DNA from: Fluviicola sp. XM-24bin1
GTDB taxonomy: Bacteria; Bacteroidota; Bacteroidia; Flavobacteriales_D; Crocinitomicaceae
DNA length: 36,751 bases
Assembly (NCBI GenBank): GCA_003149635.1
Contig: QCWI01000019.1
Span: 3,162 to 39,912 of the forward strand
Direction of reading: 5' to 3'
Shown: piece by piece, positions 1 through 8,629 of the stretch
Position numbering within the stretch: the stretch's first letter is position 1
How the letters are laid out: the number at the start of each line of letters is the position of its first letter
The notes under the pieces: generated by a model
Database searches by the model: none
The model's input: the letters and a program-made list of their open reading frames with translations, nothing else
Told to the model about the DNA's origin: nothing
Program-made: the position numbers and the translations under genes

Positions 1-627
1 TGGAATTCAGCAGGATTAGCTTCTCAAGTGTACACGTTCCAATACATGGTAGTTGACGGATGTGCTACGGATTCAGTAGGGACTTCAATTGAAGTTTACG
101 GTCCATCATTCGCTGGTAACGACGGAACATTGAACGCTTGTCAAAACGAGCCAGTGAACTTGTTGCAAGGATTGGTAGGAAGTAACTCAGTTGACGTTAC
201 AGGAACTTGGTACGATCCAGTTTCTGCACCACTTGCTAGCGGTGAAATCATCACAGAATCTATCCCTGGTCAGTACAACTACTTGTACGTGGCAGGTAAT
301 GGAGTTTGTCCAGATGATTCAGCTACAGTTACAGTGATTGTGAATCCAAACTGTGATTACTTGAACCTTCAAGATTTGACATTCAACGGAATGGATATCT
401 ATCCAAACCCAACTACGAATGTATTCTACATCGCTAACGAAGGATCTAACGAAGTGTACAACTACGAATTGACAGACTTGAACGGTAAAGTAATTACTGC
501 GAAAGAAGCTGCAATCACAGGAGTTGAAACAACTGAAGTAAACGTTGAGAAATTGGAGACAGGTGTTTACTTGATCCGCATCTTCAACGAAAATGCTGAG
601 AAAACGTTCCGCGTTGTAAAGCAATAA
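1..627 (+). CDS. T9SS-secreted protein, C-terminal part (5' end outside window)
   Basis: The reading frame is open from base 1, so this is the last ~208 residues of a longer protein. The visible part has Ig-like, cysteine-containing beta-rich segments (for example around DGCATDSVG and GNGVCPDDSATVTV). It ends in a roughly 75-residue type A T9SS sorting domain, recognisable from DIYPNPTTNVFYI, then ELTDLNGKVI, then LETGVYLIRIFNE and a final basic FRVVKQ. Family knowledge: such domains carry proteins through the type IX system, are cleaved by PorU and leave the cargo on or outside the cell surface. The N-terminal function cannot be seen. The coding sequence is followed at once by a strong intrinsic terminator, so it is the last gene of its transcript. 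Confidence 0.9.
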   Translation, partial: WNSAGLASQVYTFQYMVVDGCATDSVGTSIEVYGPSFAGNDGTLNACQNEPVNLLQGLVGSNSVDVTGTWYDPVSAPLASGEIITESIPGQYNYLYVAGNGVCPDDSATVTVIVNPNCDYLNLQDLTFNGMDIYPNPTTNVFYIANEGSNEVYNYELTDLNGKVITAKEAAITGVETTEVNVEKLETGVYLIRIFNENAEKTFRVVKQ

Positions 628-677
628 GAAAGGTGACTTTCTAGGGAAGTTCTTTGGAGCCTCCCTTCAAAAAATAG

Positions 678-708
678 GAGCTCTCTGGAATCAGAGGGCT
701 CTTTTTTT
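678..708 (+). terminator. Rho-independent terminator after the T9SS gene
   Basis: A 10-bp stem (678-687 with 692-701, one G-T pair) closes a GAAT tetraloop and runs straight into seven T residues (702-708). It lies 50 bases after the stop codon of the upstream gene. This is a textbook intrinsic terminator. Confidence 0.9.
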
Positions 709-753
709 GTAATCAACTTTTTCTAACTTTACACATACCTAAATTTAAACGCC

Positions 754-1281
754 ATGTTAGCAGCACCTTTTAATCTTCAAAAATGGATCGATGATAACCG
801 TGACTTGTTGAAGCCACCGGTAAGTAATAAAAATCTTTACGTCGATGCTGGAGATTTCATCGTGATGATTGTAGGCGGGCCAAACGCTCGAAAAGACTAT
901 CATTACAACGAGAGTGAAGAGCTGTTTTACCAAATTGAAGGGGATATAACAGTGCGTATTCAGGAAGATGGCAAAGCAAGAGACATCCAAATTAAGGAAG
1001 GTGAAATGTTTTTGTTACCTGGAAATATTCCCCACTCTCCTATGCGTGGCCCAAATACCGTTGGCCTCGTAATCGAACGCGTTCGTAAGGGAACAGACTT
1101 AATCGATGGCTTGCAATGGCATTGTGACAAGTGCAACAACAAACTGCACGAGTTCAAGTTCCCATTAAAAGATATTGAACATGATTTTCTATCACGCTTC
1201 CGTGAGTTCTATGCATCGGAAGACTTACGTACCTGTGACTCATGCGGACATGTAATGGAAGTGGACGAGCGATTCGTATAA
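754..1281 (+). CDS. nbaC: 3-hydroxyanthranilate 3,4-dioxygenase
   Basis: This 175-residue cupin protein matches the bacterial enzyme in length and layout. It opens the ring of 3-hydroxyanthranilate to 2-amino-3-carboxymuconate semialdehyde in the kynurenine/tryptophan route (cytoplasmic, Fe(II)-dependent). The expected iron ligands are H50, E56 and H94, and the expected substrate-contact residues are R46, R98 and E108. The C-terminal rubredoxin-like iron site typical of bacterial forms is complete: C124/C127 (WHCDKC) and C161/C164 (CDSCG). The ATG at 754 gives the usual N-terminus. A partial promoter match, TAACTTTA, lies at 724-731. No other kynurenine-pathway gene is visible here, so it seems to stand alone. 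Confidence 0.96.
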   Translation: MLAAPFNLQKWIDDNRDLLKPPVSNKNLYVDAGDFIVMIVGGPNARKDYHYNESEELFYQIEGDITVRIQEDGKARDIQIKEGEMFLLPGNIPHSPMRGPNTVGLVIERVRKGTDLIDGLQWHCDKCNNKLHEFKFPLKDIEHDFLSRFREFYASEDLRTCDSCGHVMEVDERFV

Positions 1282-1286
1282 GATAA

Positions 1287-1312
1287 AAGGACTGACTCAA
1301 AAGTCAGCCCTT
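1287..1312. terminator. Hairpin between convergent genes
   Basis: An 11-bp stem with one mismatch (1287-1297 with 1302-1312) and a CAAA loop sits between the dioxygenase gene and the minus-strand ORF at 1324. Read on the minus strand the stem is followed by TTTTATCTT, so it may end transcription from both sides. The plus-strand tail is only moderately T-rich. Confidence 0.65.
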
Positions 1313-1323
1313 CATTTCAAATC

Positions 1324-1515
1324 CTATTCAAGACTCATTTGCAGAGCATCAATCCAAGGTTGGAGACCTACGGCGATTTCCTTTGCTTTTCCGTGGAATC
1401 GATCGTTAAGCTGAGAACTTTCCTCAAGCAATAATTGGAAAAGAAGTAATTCATACAATTGCTCACGAAGCGTCGCCTTCGATGTCGATCCGTAAAATGT
1501 TGCATACTTTTTCAT
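1324..1515 (-). CDS. Small hypothetical protein
   Basis: I do not recognise this product. The start chosen is the ATG at 1515, giving 63 residues beginning MKKYATFYGS. An in-frame extension to 1584 exists but adds a lysine-rich stretch with no clear start signal. The product looks helical and soluble (REQLYELLLFQLLLEES), with no signal peptide or membrane segment. A hairpin lies just past its stop (1287-1312), which fits a real transcription unit. Bases 1516-1732 upstream hold only a weak hairpin and no other gene. The ORF could be spurious. Confidence 0.4.
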   Translation of the reverse strand: MKKYATFYGSTSKATLREQLYELLLFQLLLEESSQLNDRFHGKAKEIAVGLQPWIDALQMSLE

Positions 1516-1605
1516 AATGTTGTTTTTAAATTCAGCTCCCTTCTTGGCTTTTTTGGCTTGAGATACAAGGCATTTCAGGAGCAACGCGGATGAAATTTCA
1601 CTTTA

Positions 1606-1631
1606 GCCTTTTAGCTCAACGGCAAAAAGGC
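1606..1631. other. Short hairpin in a gene-poor gap
   Basis: A perfect 7-bp stem, GCCTTTT/AAAAGGC (1606-1612 with 1625-1631), closes a 12-base loop. It lies about 100 bases past the stop of the large minus-strand gene that ends at 1733. It has no T run on either side, so a role as terminator is only a guess. A second small palindrome, CTTCGAACGAAG, lies near 1680-1691. Confidence 0.3.
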
Positions 1632-1732
1632 CTACCCTCGCAGTACATGAAAAAACAACCTTGAAAAAGTGCATGCGACTTCGAACGAAGTGAAGTCAAA
1701 TGATACTTAGATTGGGAAAAATTAAAGACTGA

Positions 1733-4700
1733 TTATCGAAGAAGATTAACGTGACCCTCCAGGGTATATTCTTCATCTTGGAAATCCGTGAACGTCGCCT
1801 TCCAAACGTAAGTGCCGTCCTGACAATCGACACCATTATACGTTCCATCCCAGCTATCGTTGAAATCTTCTATTGTATAAATCACCTCTCCCCAACGATT
1901 AAAAATCAACATCTCAAAGGTATTCACATTACCACCGTATGCCTGGAAAACAGGGTTCACGTCATCATTACCACCGGGAGTAAAGGTATTAGGGATATAG
2001 ACGATAGGATCGTAGTAGATCGCAACGGTATCCGCTGCTGTACAACCATTCTCATCCGTGTACTGGACGGTATATGTGAAGTTTTGATCAGGATTCGCAA
2101 TTGGGTTCGGACAATTTACACAAGACAGGAATTCCGTCGGATACCACGTATATGGCCCCGGAGTTGCGCTGGTTGCAGACAACTGAACTTGATCCCCAAG
2201 GAAAGCGTAAACATTGGGGTTGGTCTGAATAAATGGTGCTGGGAATAAATCCACGAATACCGAATCGTACGCAACACATCCGTTAACATCCATTCCAGCC
2301 ACTACGTACATTGTTGGCACCGTTGGCGTAGCTTGAACTGTTGATGTGTTTGCATTATTCAGAGAATTAGCTGGAGTCCATCCATAACTGATTCCTCCCT
2401 CCGCCAAAAGAGTTGCTGTTTGCCCCGGACAAATAATGGTATCGTTAAACACATTGATATCAGCTGTAGTTACATTAATGTACACACTGTCCAAAATATC
2501 ATCACAAGCATTCGAGAAGATGCAGTAATAATACATCGACTGAGAAGGCGTGATCGTTACAGTGTTGGTATTTTCTCCCGTGAGATTTGTGTTTGGATAC
2601 CATGAGTACCAAGATGCACCGCTAACCGTAATTGTAGTGCTTTCTCCAGCACAAACGGTGACTTCCTCAGGAATAACAGGTGCAGGAGGCGTAAATTCTA
2701 CCTCAACCAAAACGTTTTCCGATAAAATACATCCTTCTGGAGTTGTAATTTGAACCGTATATAAAATGTCATTCGTCGGGGTACTAACCGGTGAAGGACT
2801 CGTATCATCATTCAGGAATGTAGGAGGACTCCATACATAAGAGACACCACCATTTGCTTGCAACTGGACGGAATTTCCAATACAAATCACCGTGTCATTG
2901 GATATTGCACTGGAAGGCGAAACCACCTCCACATCGATGTAGGCTGTATCGATTCCACAACTGTCTGAAATAATTACCTGAAAAGTTTGATCCTGTGTAA
3001 TTGAAATCGTAGGTGTCGCGATATTCGGATTGTCCATAAACTGTGTAGGCGACCACAGGTAATTCGCACCACCGTATGCCTCCAATTGGATGGAATCTCC
3101 CGGGCAAATCGGGCCTGGCAATGGAACAATCCCTCCACCGAAATCTCCAATATTTAAAACAAGTTCAACAGTATCAGGAGAATAACATTGATTGCTATCC
3201 GTAACAACCAAAGTAACGGTATAAGTTCCCGGGCTTTGATATGGATGCGTTGGATTCACGTCTGTCGATGTATTTCCATCTCCGAAATCCCAGAAGAAGG
3301 TATTTCCGTTCGCACTGTTGTTATTGAACACCGCTGGGTTCGGAATACAAATAGTTGTGTTAGGAACAGAAATCAACGCGTCGATTTGATTCAATTCAAA
3401 TTTAAAAGCGGCCAAATTACAATTGGAACTTCCATTCGCTTGCGACCATGTACCGGGAGTTGTTGTGAAACCACTTGAGTTTCCTCCACAACCACCACAA
3501 ACCGCATGATAAATTCGTCCAGATTTATCAAAACGAGAAGTTCCGCCATCCACATGTTCATCACTAGCGTTTACCGTACCACCGAAGAAAGTTCCATATT
3601 TCAAAGTCGTTGCGTTTGAACCGAGCACTCCGATGTAGAAGTTGTTCCCATTGGTTGATGATTGATATGCATTCGGCGTAACCGGGAATCCATTCGTGGT
3701 TGAGCCCGGTGCATTTCCGTTGTTGATATTCAAGTTTCCTCCCCATCCAGAGAAATATATATCGAAACAATCCGAAACCAAAAATGCCGTCGGTGATATC
3801 TCCACTTGCCCCGTACTTGCACCGACCATGGTTTTCCATTCTTGATTGGACAAGGTGCCATTGTATTTCTGAATGAATTGCCCAGAATTGGCATTTCCGT
3901 ACAATCCACCAGTTATCCCGAGGTTAGAATCTGTTTGCCCCAATACGTAGACGGCATTGTCCATATCCAACTGAACAAAGTACACCTGATCGTATTCGTT
4001 TTCACCTATGTAGGTTCCAGACTGAAGCGTCCCGTTATTTCCGTTGAATCGCGCAACGTATCCATCAACATTACCTCCAAAGGAAGTATCAAATCCACCA
4101 GAGATTGGCAAATTCGCAGAAGTTGTTCCACCCGCAATATAAACCGTACCGTTCGATGACAGCTGTACCGAGTTCCCCGTTTCTTCGCCAGAACCACCAA
4201 AGTAGGTAGACCAAATCAAGCTACTCAACGTCGGAGGCATTTTGAACACTACCGCATCCTGAATCCCTGAAAGTGTTCCTTGAGAACCCAACTGCGTTGG
4301 AAAGTTGGTAGAACGTGTTGTGGAACTTACAATGACATTTTCTTGAGCATCCAAAATGATCTCTCCACGGAATTGATCCCCTAGGTTTTTCCTCAAAGCA
4401 GTCACGATATTCAGACCGTCCATATCGGATCCTCCCACATACGTCGAAGCCTGTAATGTTGTTCCGTCGGCACTCAATCGAGCAACGTACAAATCTTGAC
4501 CGTCGTTAAAATTCAAAAGATTCGTTGCGCTCGTGGGCACATTTTGGCCTCCAGCATACGAATTATCGTAAGGCGATCCGGCCATTGGGAAATTCCCGGA
4601 ACTTGTTACACCAAAAATGAAGAGTTCATCGTTGGCATTTGCAATAATACTGTTGGCCGTTTCCGATCCCAATCCACCGAGATAGGTTGAGTAAATTAAC

Positions 4701-5629
4701 GCCGCTCCGTCTGGAGTGAACTTCGTAATTCCGACATCCGTGTAGCGATCCTGAACGGTTCCCTGAGAATTGTTTCCAGTCTGAAAGGCCCCAGGAGTAA
4801 TCGGATATCCCAATCCGAAGATGATACCTCCTGCGAACAATGCTCCTTGGCTATCCGGCGTAGCAGTCATTCCCCAGTTGTCGGCAGATGCTCCCGTGTA
4901 GGAAGAGAACACCAATGTTGGATCGATGATCAACGTTTCATTCGTATCGTATCCATTCGGCATCACAAAACGAACCGTATCTCCTGAAATCTCAAATTTT
5001 ATTTCAACGTTTGCTCCGCTTTCCTCCAACCAAGCCTCTGGTGCGCCTTCAATTATTTCTCCAAAACGATTGGCGATACGCAAACTTCCGTCTCTCGCAA
5101 TTGAAAGACCATCCTGCCCAACATACACCATTTCAATGATGTCGGCATCAACTCCCGGCTGAACGCGGAACGAATACTTCAATTGTTCCTTCGCACCATC
5201 CAAAATCATATCGATTCCTGGATAATAATTGTTCAATGACACCTTCTTGTAGCTGTACAATTTACCCTTCCACTTAGAAGGATCGTTCCCTAAAATGTAA
5301 TTGCGATAAAATCCAGACTGAACTTCATTGGTCACTTGACCTTGCCAACTTGAATTAAGAAACGTGGATTGAATTACATGAAATCTCGTAGGTGCTTCCA
5401 CATGATCTGCATGACTGTGATCGTGATCATCATGCTGTCCGTGCAATTTAAGATCGGTAAGATTATAAGTGAACTTATCTTTTTCGATAAGCATTTCGCC
5501 CAAATCAAGCTCTACTTTGTACTCTATTCTATCGTCCCATTGGCCCGCATTTGGGTGTAACCAGACATCCTGTGCATTCCCCCAAAATGAGAGAACCAAC
5601 ATTGCTATAACGACGCATAAGTACTTCAT
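1733..5629 (-). CDS. Large secreted protein: DUF7948, SBBP-like repeats, PKD, gliding-type C-terminal domain
   Basis: This 1298-residue protein has a signal peptide (residues 1-19, cleavage near GNA/Q). An N-terminal domain at about 20-240 resembles DUF7948. From about 245 to 740 come SBBP-like propeller repeats, seen as repeated YSTYLGG, ASTYVGG, WSTYFGG and YGTFFGG motifs. A PKD domain follows near 750-835 (FWDFGDGNTSTD, GTYTVTLVVTD). Several cysteine-bearing Ig-like modules occupy about 840-1210. The end is a ~85-residue gliding-motility-type (type B) T9SS C-terminal domain (YIPNTFTPGG, MLIFNRWGEVIY, DGTYVWKATF). Family knowledge suggests a cell-surface adhesin or structural protein exported by T9SS. 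A histidine-rich loop at residues 63-76 is unusual. It is monocistronic, with the divergent purine gene starting 186 bases upstream. Confidence 0.93.
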   Translation of the reverse strand: MKYLCVVIAMLVLSFWGNAQDVWLHPNAGQWDDRIEYKVELDLGEMLIEKDKFTYNLTDLKLHGQHDDHDHSHADHVEAPTRFHVIQSTFLNSSWQGQVTNEVQSGFYRNYILGNDPSKWKGKLYSYKKVSLNNYYPGIDMILDGAKEQLKYSFRVQPGVDADIIEMVYVGQDGLSIARDGSLRIANRFGEIIEGAPEAWLEESGANVEIKFEISGDTVRFVMPNGYDTNETLIIDPTLVFSSYTGASADNWGMTATPDSQGALFAGGIIFGLGYPITPGAFQTGNNSQGTVQDRYTDVGITKFTPDGAALIYSTYLGGLGSETANSIIANANDELFIFGVTSSGNFPMAGSPYDNSYAGGQNVPTSATNLLNFNDGQDLYVARLSADGTTLQASTYVGGSDMDGLNIVTALRKNLGDQFRGEIILDAQENVIVSSTTRSTNFPTQLGSQGTLSGIQDAVVFKMPPTLSSLIWSTYFGGSGEETGNSVQLSSNGTVYIAGGTTSANLPISGGFDTSFGGNVDGYVARFNGNNGTLQSGTYIGENEYDQVYFVQLDMDNAVYVLGQTDSNLGITGGLYGNANSGQFIQKYNGTLSNQEWKTMVGASTGQVEISPTAFLVSDCFDIYFSGWGGNLNINNGNAPGSTTNGFPVTPNAYQSSTNGNNFYIGVLGSNATTLKYGTFFGGTVNASDEHVDGGTSRFDKSGRIYHAVCGGCGGNSSGFTTTPGTWSQANGSSNCNLAAFKFELNQIDALISVPNTTICIPNPAVFNNNSANGNTFFWDFGDGNTSTDVNPTHPYQSPGTYTVTLVVTDSNQCYSPDTVELVLNIGDFGGGIVPLPGPICPGDSIQLEAYGGANYLWSPTQFMDNPNIATPTISITQDQTFQVIISDSCGIDTAYIDVEVVSPSSAISNDTVICIGNSVQLQANGGVSYVWSPPTFLNDDTSPSPVSTPTNDILYTVQITTPEGCILSENVLVEVEFTPPAPVIPEEVTVCAGESTTITVSGASWYSWYPNTNLTGENTNTVTITPSQSMYYYCIFSNACDDILDSVYINVTTADINVFNDTIICPGQTATLLAEGGISYGWTPANSLNNANTSTVQATPTVPTMYVVAGMDVNGCVAYDSVFVDLFPAPFIQTNPNVYAFLGDQVQLSATSATPGPYTWYPTEFLSCVNCPNPIANPDQNFTYTVQYTDENGCTAADTVAIYYDPIVYIPNTFTPGGNDDVNPVFQAYGGNVNTFEMLIFNRWGEVIYTIEDFNDSWDGTYNGVDCQDGTYVWKATFTDFQDEEYTLEGHVNLLR

Positions 5630-5782
5630 CAGTAATTGAGATATCGAAATCTAAGCGAAAATTATGCCCAAAAAAATCGAAATCTCCCTCTAATATAACG
5701 GATTAAAGGCGGTTTTGGTTGCGTTGGAGTCCTACTAAAAACAATCACTCTCGGAATCTCAATTTAATCGGTTTATTCTACG

Positions 5783-5790
5783 TAACTTTG
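5783..5790 (+). promoter_or_regulatory. Bacteroidota-type -7 box (TAACTTTG)
   Basis: TAACTTTG is an exact match to the Bacteroidota sigma-ABfr -7 consensus TAnnTTTG. It lies 24 bases before the ATG of the PurF-like gene. I see no clear -33 TTG at the expected spacing. It probably drives the three-gene run to 10141. Confidence 0.6.
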
Positions 5791-5814
5791 TACCTCATTT
5801 ACGAGCGATAGATA

Positions 5815-7716
5815 ATGAGTGATCCGATCAAACACGAGTGCGGAATCGCACTTGTCCGACTAAAGCAACCTCTCCAATATTATGTTGACAAATACGGGTC
5901 GGCCTTTTATGGGCTGAACAAGATGCATTTGTTGATGGAAAAACAGCACAATCGTGGCCAAGATGGAGCCGGATTGGCGAATATAAAATTCGACATGTCT
6001 CCGGGAGAACGATACATTTCGCGTCATCGTTCCATAGAAAGCAAGCCGATTCAAGATATCTTCGATCGCATCAACCAAAAATTTGAAGCGATTGGAAAAG
6101 AGAATCCAGAACACCTTAAGGATGTTGATTATTTAAAGCGAAATGCAGGATTCACCGGAGAATTATTCCTAGGGCACCTTCGATACGGTACTTTCGGACG
6201 AAACTCCATTGAGAGCTGTCACCCTTTCTTGCGTCAAAACAACTGGATCACGCGAAACTTGGTGGTTGCGGGTAACTTCAACCTTACCAATGTGGATGAA
6301 CTTTTTGAAGTTTTGTTGCACGTTGGGCAGCATCCAAAAGAGCAATCGGATACGGTTACCGTTTTGGAAAAAATCGGGCACTTCTTGGATTCAGAGAACT
6401 CGAAATTGTTCGATACTTTGAAACCTCAAGGGTACTCGAACCAAGAAATCTACGCGAAGATTGCAGAAAGTCTGGACATCGAACGCATCTTGAAGAATGC
6501 TTCTGAAGATTGGGACGGTGGATATGCAATGGCCGGATTATTTGGTCACGGTGATGCCTTCGTTTTGAGAGATCCATCAGGAATCCGACCGGCATTCTGG
6601 TACGAAGACAACGAGGTATGTGTGGTAGCATCGGAACGTCCGGTAATCCAAACGGCATTCAACCTGAAATACGAAGACATTAACGAATTACAGCCAGGAC
6701 ACGCGCTGATCATGAAGAAAAACGGTCGCATTACCGAAACCATGATCAACGAACCATTGGAGCCGGCAAAATGTTCGTTCGAGCGTATATACTTCTCTCG
6801 TGGATCGGACAAAGACATCTACACCGAGCGCAAGCAGCTTGGAAAAAATATTGTTCCTCAAGTGATGGAAACAATTGACCACGATTTGGACAATTCTGTT
6901 TTCTCGTTCATTCCAAATACAGCCGAAGTTTCTTTTTATGGAATGATGAAAGGCTTGGAAGATCACTTGAACGAAGAAAAGATCAAAGCCATTTCTGCGC
7001 TAGGAGCGGATACAACCGAAGAAAAAATTCGCGAAATCCTACTGAAACGTGCGCGAATGGAGAAGATTGCCATTAAGGACGCAAAGTTGAGAACCTTCAT
7101 TTCGGAAGACGAATCTCGCGATGATCTCGTGGCGCACGTTTACGACATCACCTACGGAAGTGTGAAACGCGGAAAAGATAACTTGGTTGTGATAGATGAC
7201 AGTATTGTTCGCGGTACAACATTGAAGCAATCCATCTTACGCATTTTGGATCGATTGGATCCTAAGAAAATCGTTGTGGTTTCCTCTGCACCGCAAATCC
7301 GCTACCCGGATTGTTACGGAATCAACATGTCGAAAATGAGTGAATTCATCGCTTTCGAAGCGGCCATATCACTCTTGCACGAACGCAACATGATTTACGT
7401 AATCGACTCGGTGTATAAGAAATGTAAAGAGCAGGAAAATCTTCCAAAAGAACAGATTAAAAACTACGTTCAGGAGATTTACGCTCCATTCTCTGACGAT
7501 GAAATTTCAGCGAAGATTAGTGAATTATTGACACCTCCTACCATCAAAGCAGAGGTTCAGATTATTTACCAAACCGTTGAAAATCTTCACAAAGCGTGTC
7601 CAAACAACACCGGAGATTGGTACTTTACAGGAAATTATCCAACGAAAGGCGGGAACAAGGTGGTGAACAAAGCATTTATCAACTGGAAAGAAGGACGTAA
7701 CGAACGTTCCTATTAA
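5815..7716 (+). CDS. Amidophosphoribosyltransferase-like protein (PurF family, long form)
   Basis: This 633-residue protein joins an N-terminal class II glutamine amidotransferase domain to a type I phosphoribosyltransferase domain, the plan of PurF. PurF makes 5-phosphoribosylamine from PRPP and glutamine, the first step of purine synthesis. The catalytic nucleophile would be C9 (HECGIALV) after removal of a short propeptide. NRGQDGAG near 45-52 and HLRYGTFG near 121-128 are glutaminase motifs. The PRPP loop is DDSIVRGTT at about 461-469. It is over 100 residues longer than ordinary PurF (~470-510) and lacks the cysteine set used by Bacillus-type PurF for its Fe-S cluster. A long form like this is common in Bacteroidota, often beside a normal purF elsewhere, so it may be a paralogue with a shifted role. 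It is followed after 20 bases by the kinase gene. Confidence 0.85.
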   Translation: MSDPIKHECGIALVRLKQPLQYYVDKYGSAFYGLNKMHLLMEKQHNRGQDGAGLANIKFDMSPGERYISRHRSIESKPIQDIFDRINQKFEAIGKENPEHLKDVDYLKRNAGFTGELFLGHLRYGTFGRNSIESCHPFLRQNNWITRNLVVAGNFNLTNVDELFEVLLHVGQHPKEQSDTVTVLEKIGHFLDSENSKLFDTLKPQGYSNQEIYAKIAESLDIERILKNASEDWDGGYAMAGLFGHGDAFVLRDPSGIRPAFWYEDNEVCVVASERPVIQTAFNLKYEDINELQPGHALIMKKNGRITETMINEPLEPAKCSFERIYFSRGSDKDIYTERKQLGKNIVPQVMETIDHDLDNSVFSFIPNTAEVSFYGMMKGLEDHLNEEKIKAISALGADTTEEKIREILLKRARMEKIAIKDAKLRTFISEDESRDDLVAHVYDITYGSVKRGKDNLVVIDDSIVRGTTLKQSILRILDRLDPKKIVVVSSAPQIRYPDCYGINMSKMSEFIAFEAAISLLHERNMIYVIDSVYKKCKEQENLPKEQIKNYVQEIYAPFSDDEISAKISELLTPPTIKAEVQIIYQTVENLHKACPNNTGDWYFTGNYPTKGGNKVVNKAFINWKEGRNERSY

Positions 7717-7736
7717 TTGGCACAGTAAAACACATT

Positions 7737-8627
7737 ATGAATCGTAGAACGGCACTCATATTTTACATCCTCAGTGTCTATGTAGTGATTCAGTTCGTTT
7801 GGTGGGGCATCCAATTGGTAGACCTCAACAATCAGATTTATTCCGAATCAAAAGAAGTAGGACAACGGTTCACCATGATTGTTGGTGAAGGCATTGTCTT
7901 CTTGTTGCTACTCATTGTCGGAATTTGGCAAATCCACCGATCGATTCGCAAGGACTTGAATCTTTCAAAACGCCAAAAGAACTTCCTGCTCTCCGTAACG
8001 CATGAGTTGAAAACGCCCTTGGCAGCCAATAAACTTTACATTCAAACAGTAACGAAGCGCGATTTATCCAAGGAGCAATCCGACGAATTGTTGCAAAAGG
8101 CGATCGATGAAAATACGCGTCTGGAGCAAATGATCGACAATATTTTGAATGCTTCCCGATTGGAAAACAAAGCGTTGAACCCCGTGATGGAGGACTTCGA
8201 TTCAGAGAAGTTATTTCAACAAATTCAAACGAGATTTACGGCTATTTCCGGGGAATCCATCATTTCCCTAGAAATTGAAGAAGGACTTCAGATGCACGCC
8301 GATCGCATTATGGTAGAATCTATCATCGGAAACTTGGTAGAAAATGCACTGAAATACGCAGGTCGCGATAAAACAATCACCATTTACGGCTATTCCAAAG
8401 ACGGACAAGTCGTGTTCGGTGTGAAAGACTTAGGCCCTGGAATTCCAAAAGAACAAAAGGGAGATATTTTCAAGAAATTCTACCGCGCTCAAAACGAAGA
8501 AACGCGCTCACAAAAAGGAACCGGATTGGGATTGTTCATTGTTTCCCGATTGGTTTTCCTGCAAAACGGTACTGTTCAATGCCTGGATAACGATCCGCAG
8601 GGGACAGACTTTCAAATTACATTGTAG
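7737..8627 (+). CDS. Sensor histidine kinase, compact membrane type
   Basis: This 296-residue kinase has two membrane helices (about 8-28 and 46-66) joined by only ~17 residues, so it has almost no periplasmic sensor domain. The H-box is SVTHELKTPL with phospho-acceptor H89. The HATPase domain shows an N-box (ENALKYA), a G1 box (DLGPGIPKE) and a G2 box (GTGLGLFIV). It presumably autophosphorylates and passes phosphate to a response regulator, but none is encoded in the window. It sits between the PurF-like gene (20-base gap) and gpmI (2-base gap), so it is very likely co-transcribed with both. That links a regulator physically to central metabolic genes. The signal is unknown; with so short a loop it may sense the membrane or a partner protein. 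Confidence 0.93.
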   Translation: MNRRTALIFYILSVYVVIQFVWWGIQLVDLNNQIYSESKEVGQRFTMIVGEGIVFLLLLIVGIWQIHRSIRKDLNLSKRQKNFLLSVTHELKTPLAANKLYIQTVTKRDLSKEQSDELLQKAIDENTRLEQMIDNILNASRLENKALNPVMEDFDSEKLFQQIQTRFTAISGESIISLEIEEGLQMHADRIMVESIIGNLVENALKYAGRDKTITIYGYSKDGQVVFGVKDLGPGIPKEQKGDIFKKFYRAQNEETRSQKGTGLGLFIVSRLVFLQNGTVQCLDNDPQGTDFQITL

Positions 8628-8629
8628 CT

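Noticed and set aside
1606-1640. TTTAGCTCAACGGC resembles a tRNA D-arm
   Set aside because: No acceptor stem, anticodon arm or TTC-type T-loop can be placed around it; it is only part of a small hairpin.
7737-8627. Two-component pair at the kinase gene
   Set aside because: No receiver-domain gene is found on either side; neighbours are a PurF-like gene and gpmI.
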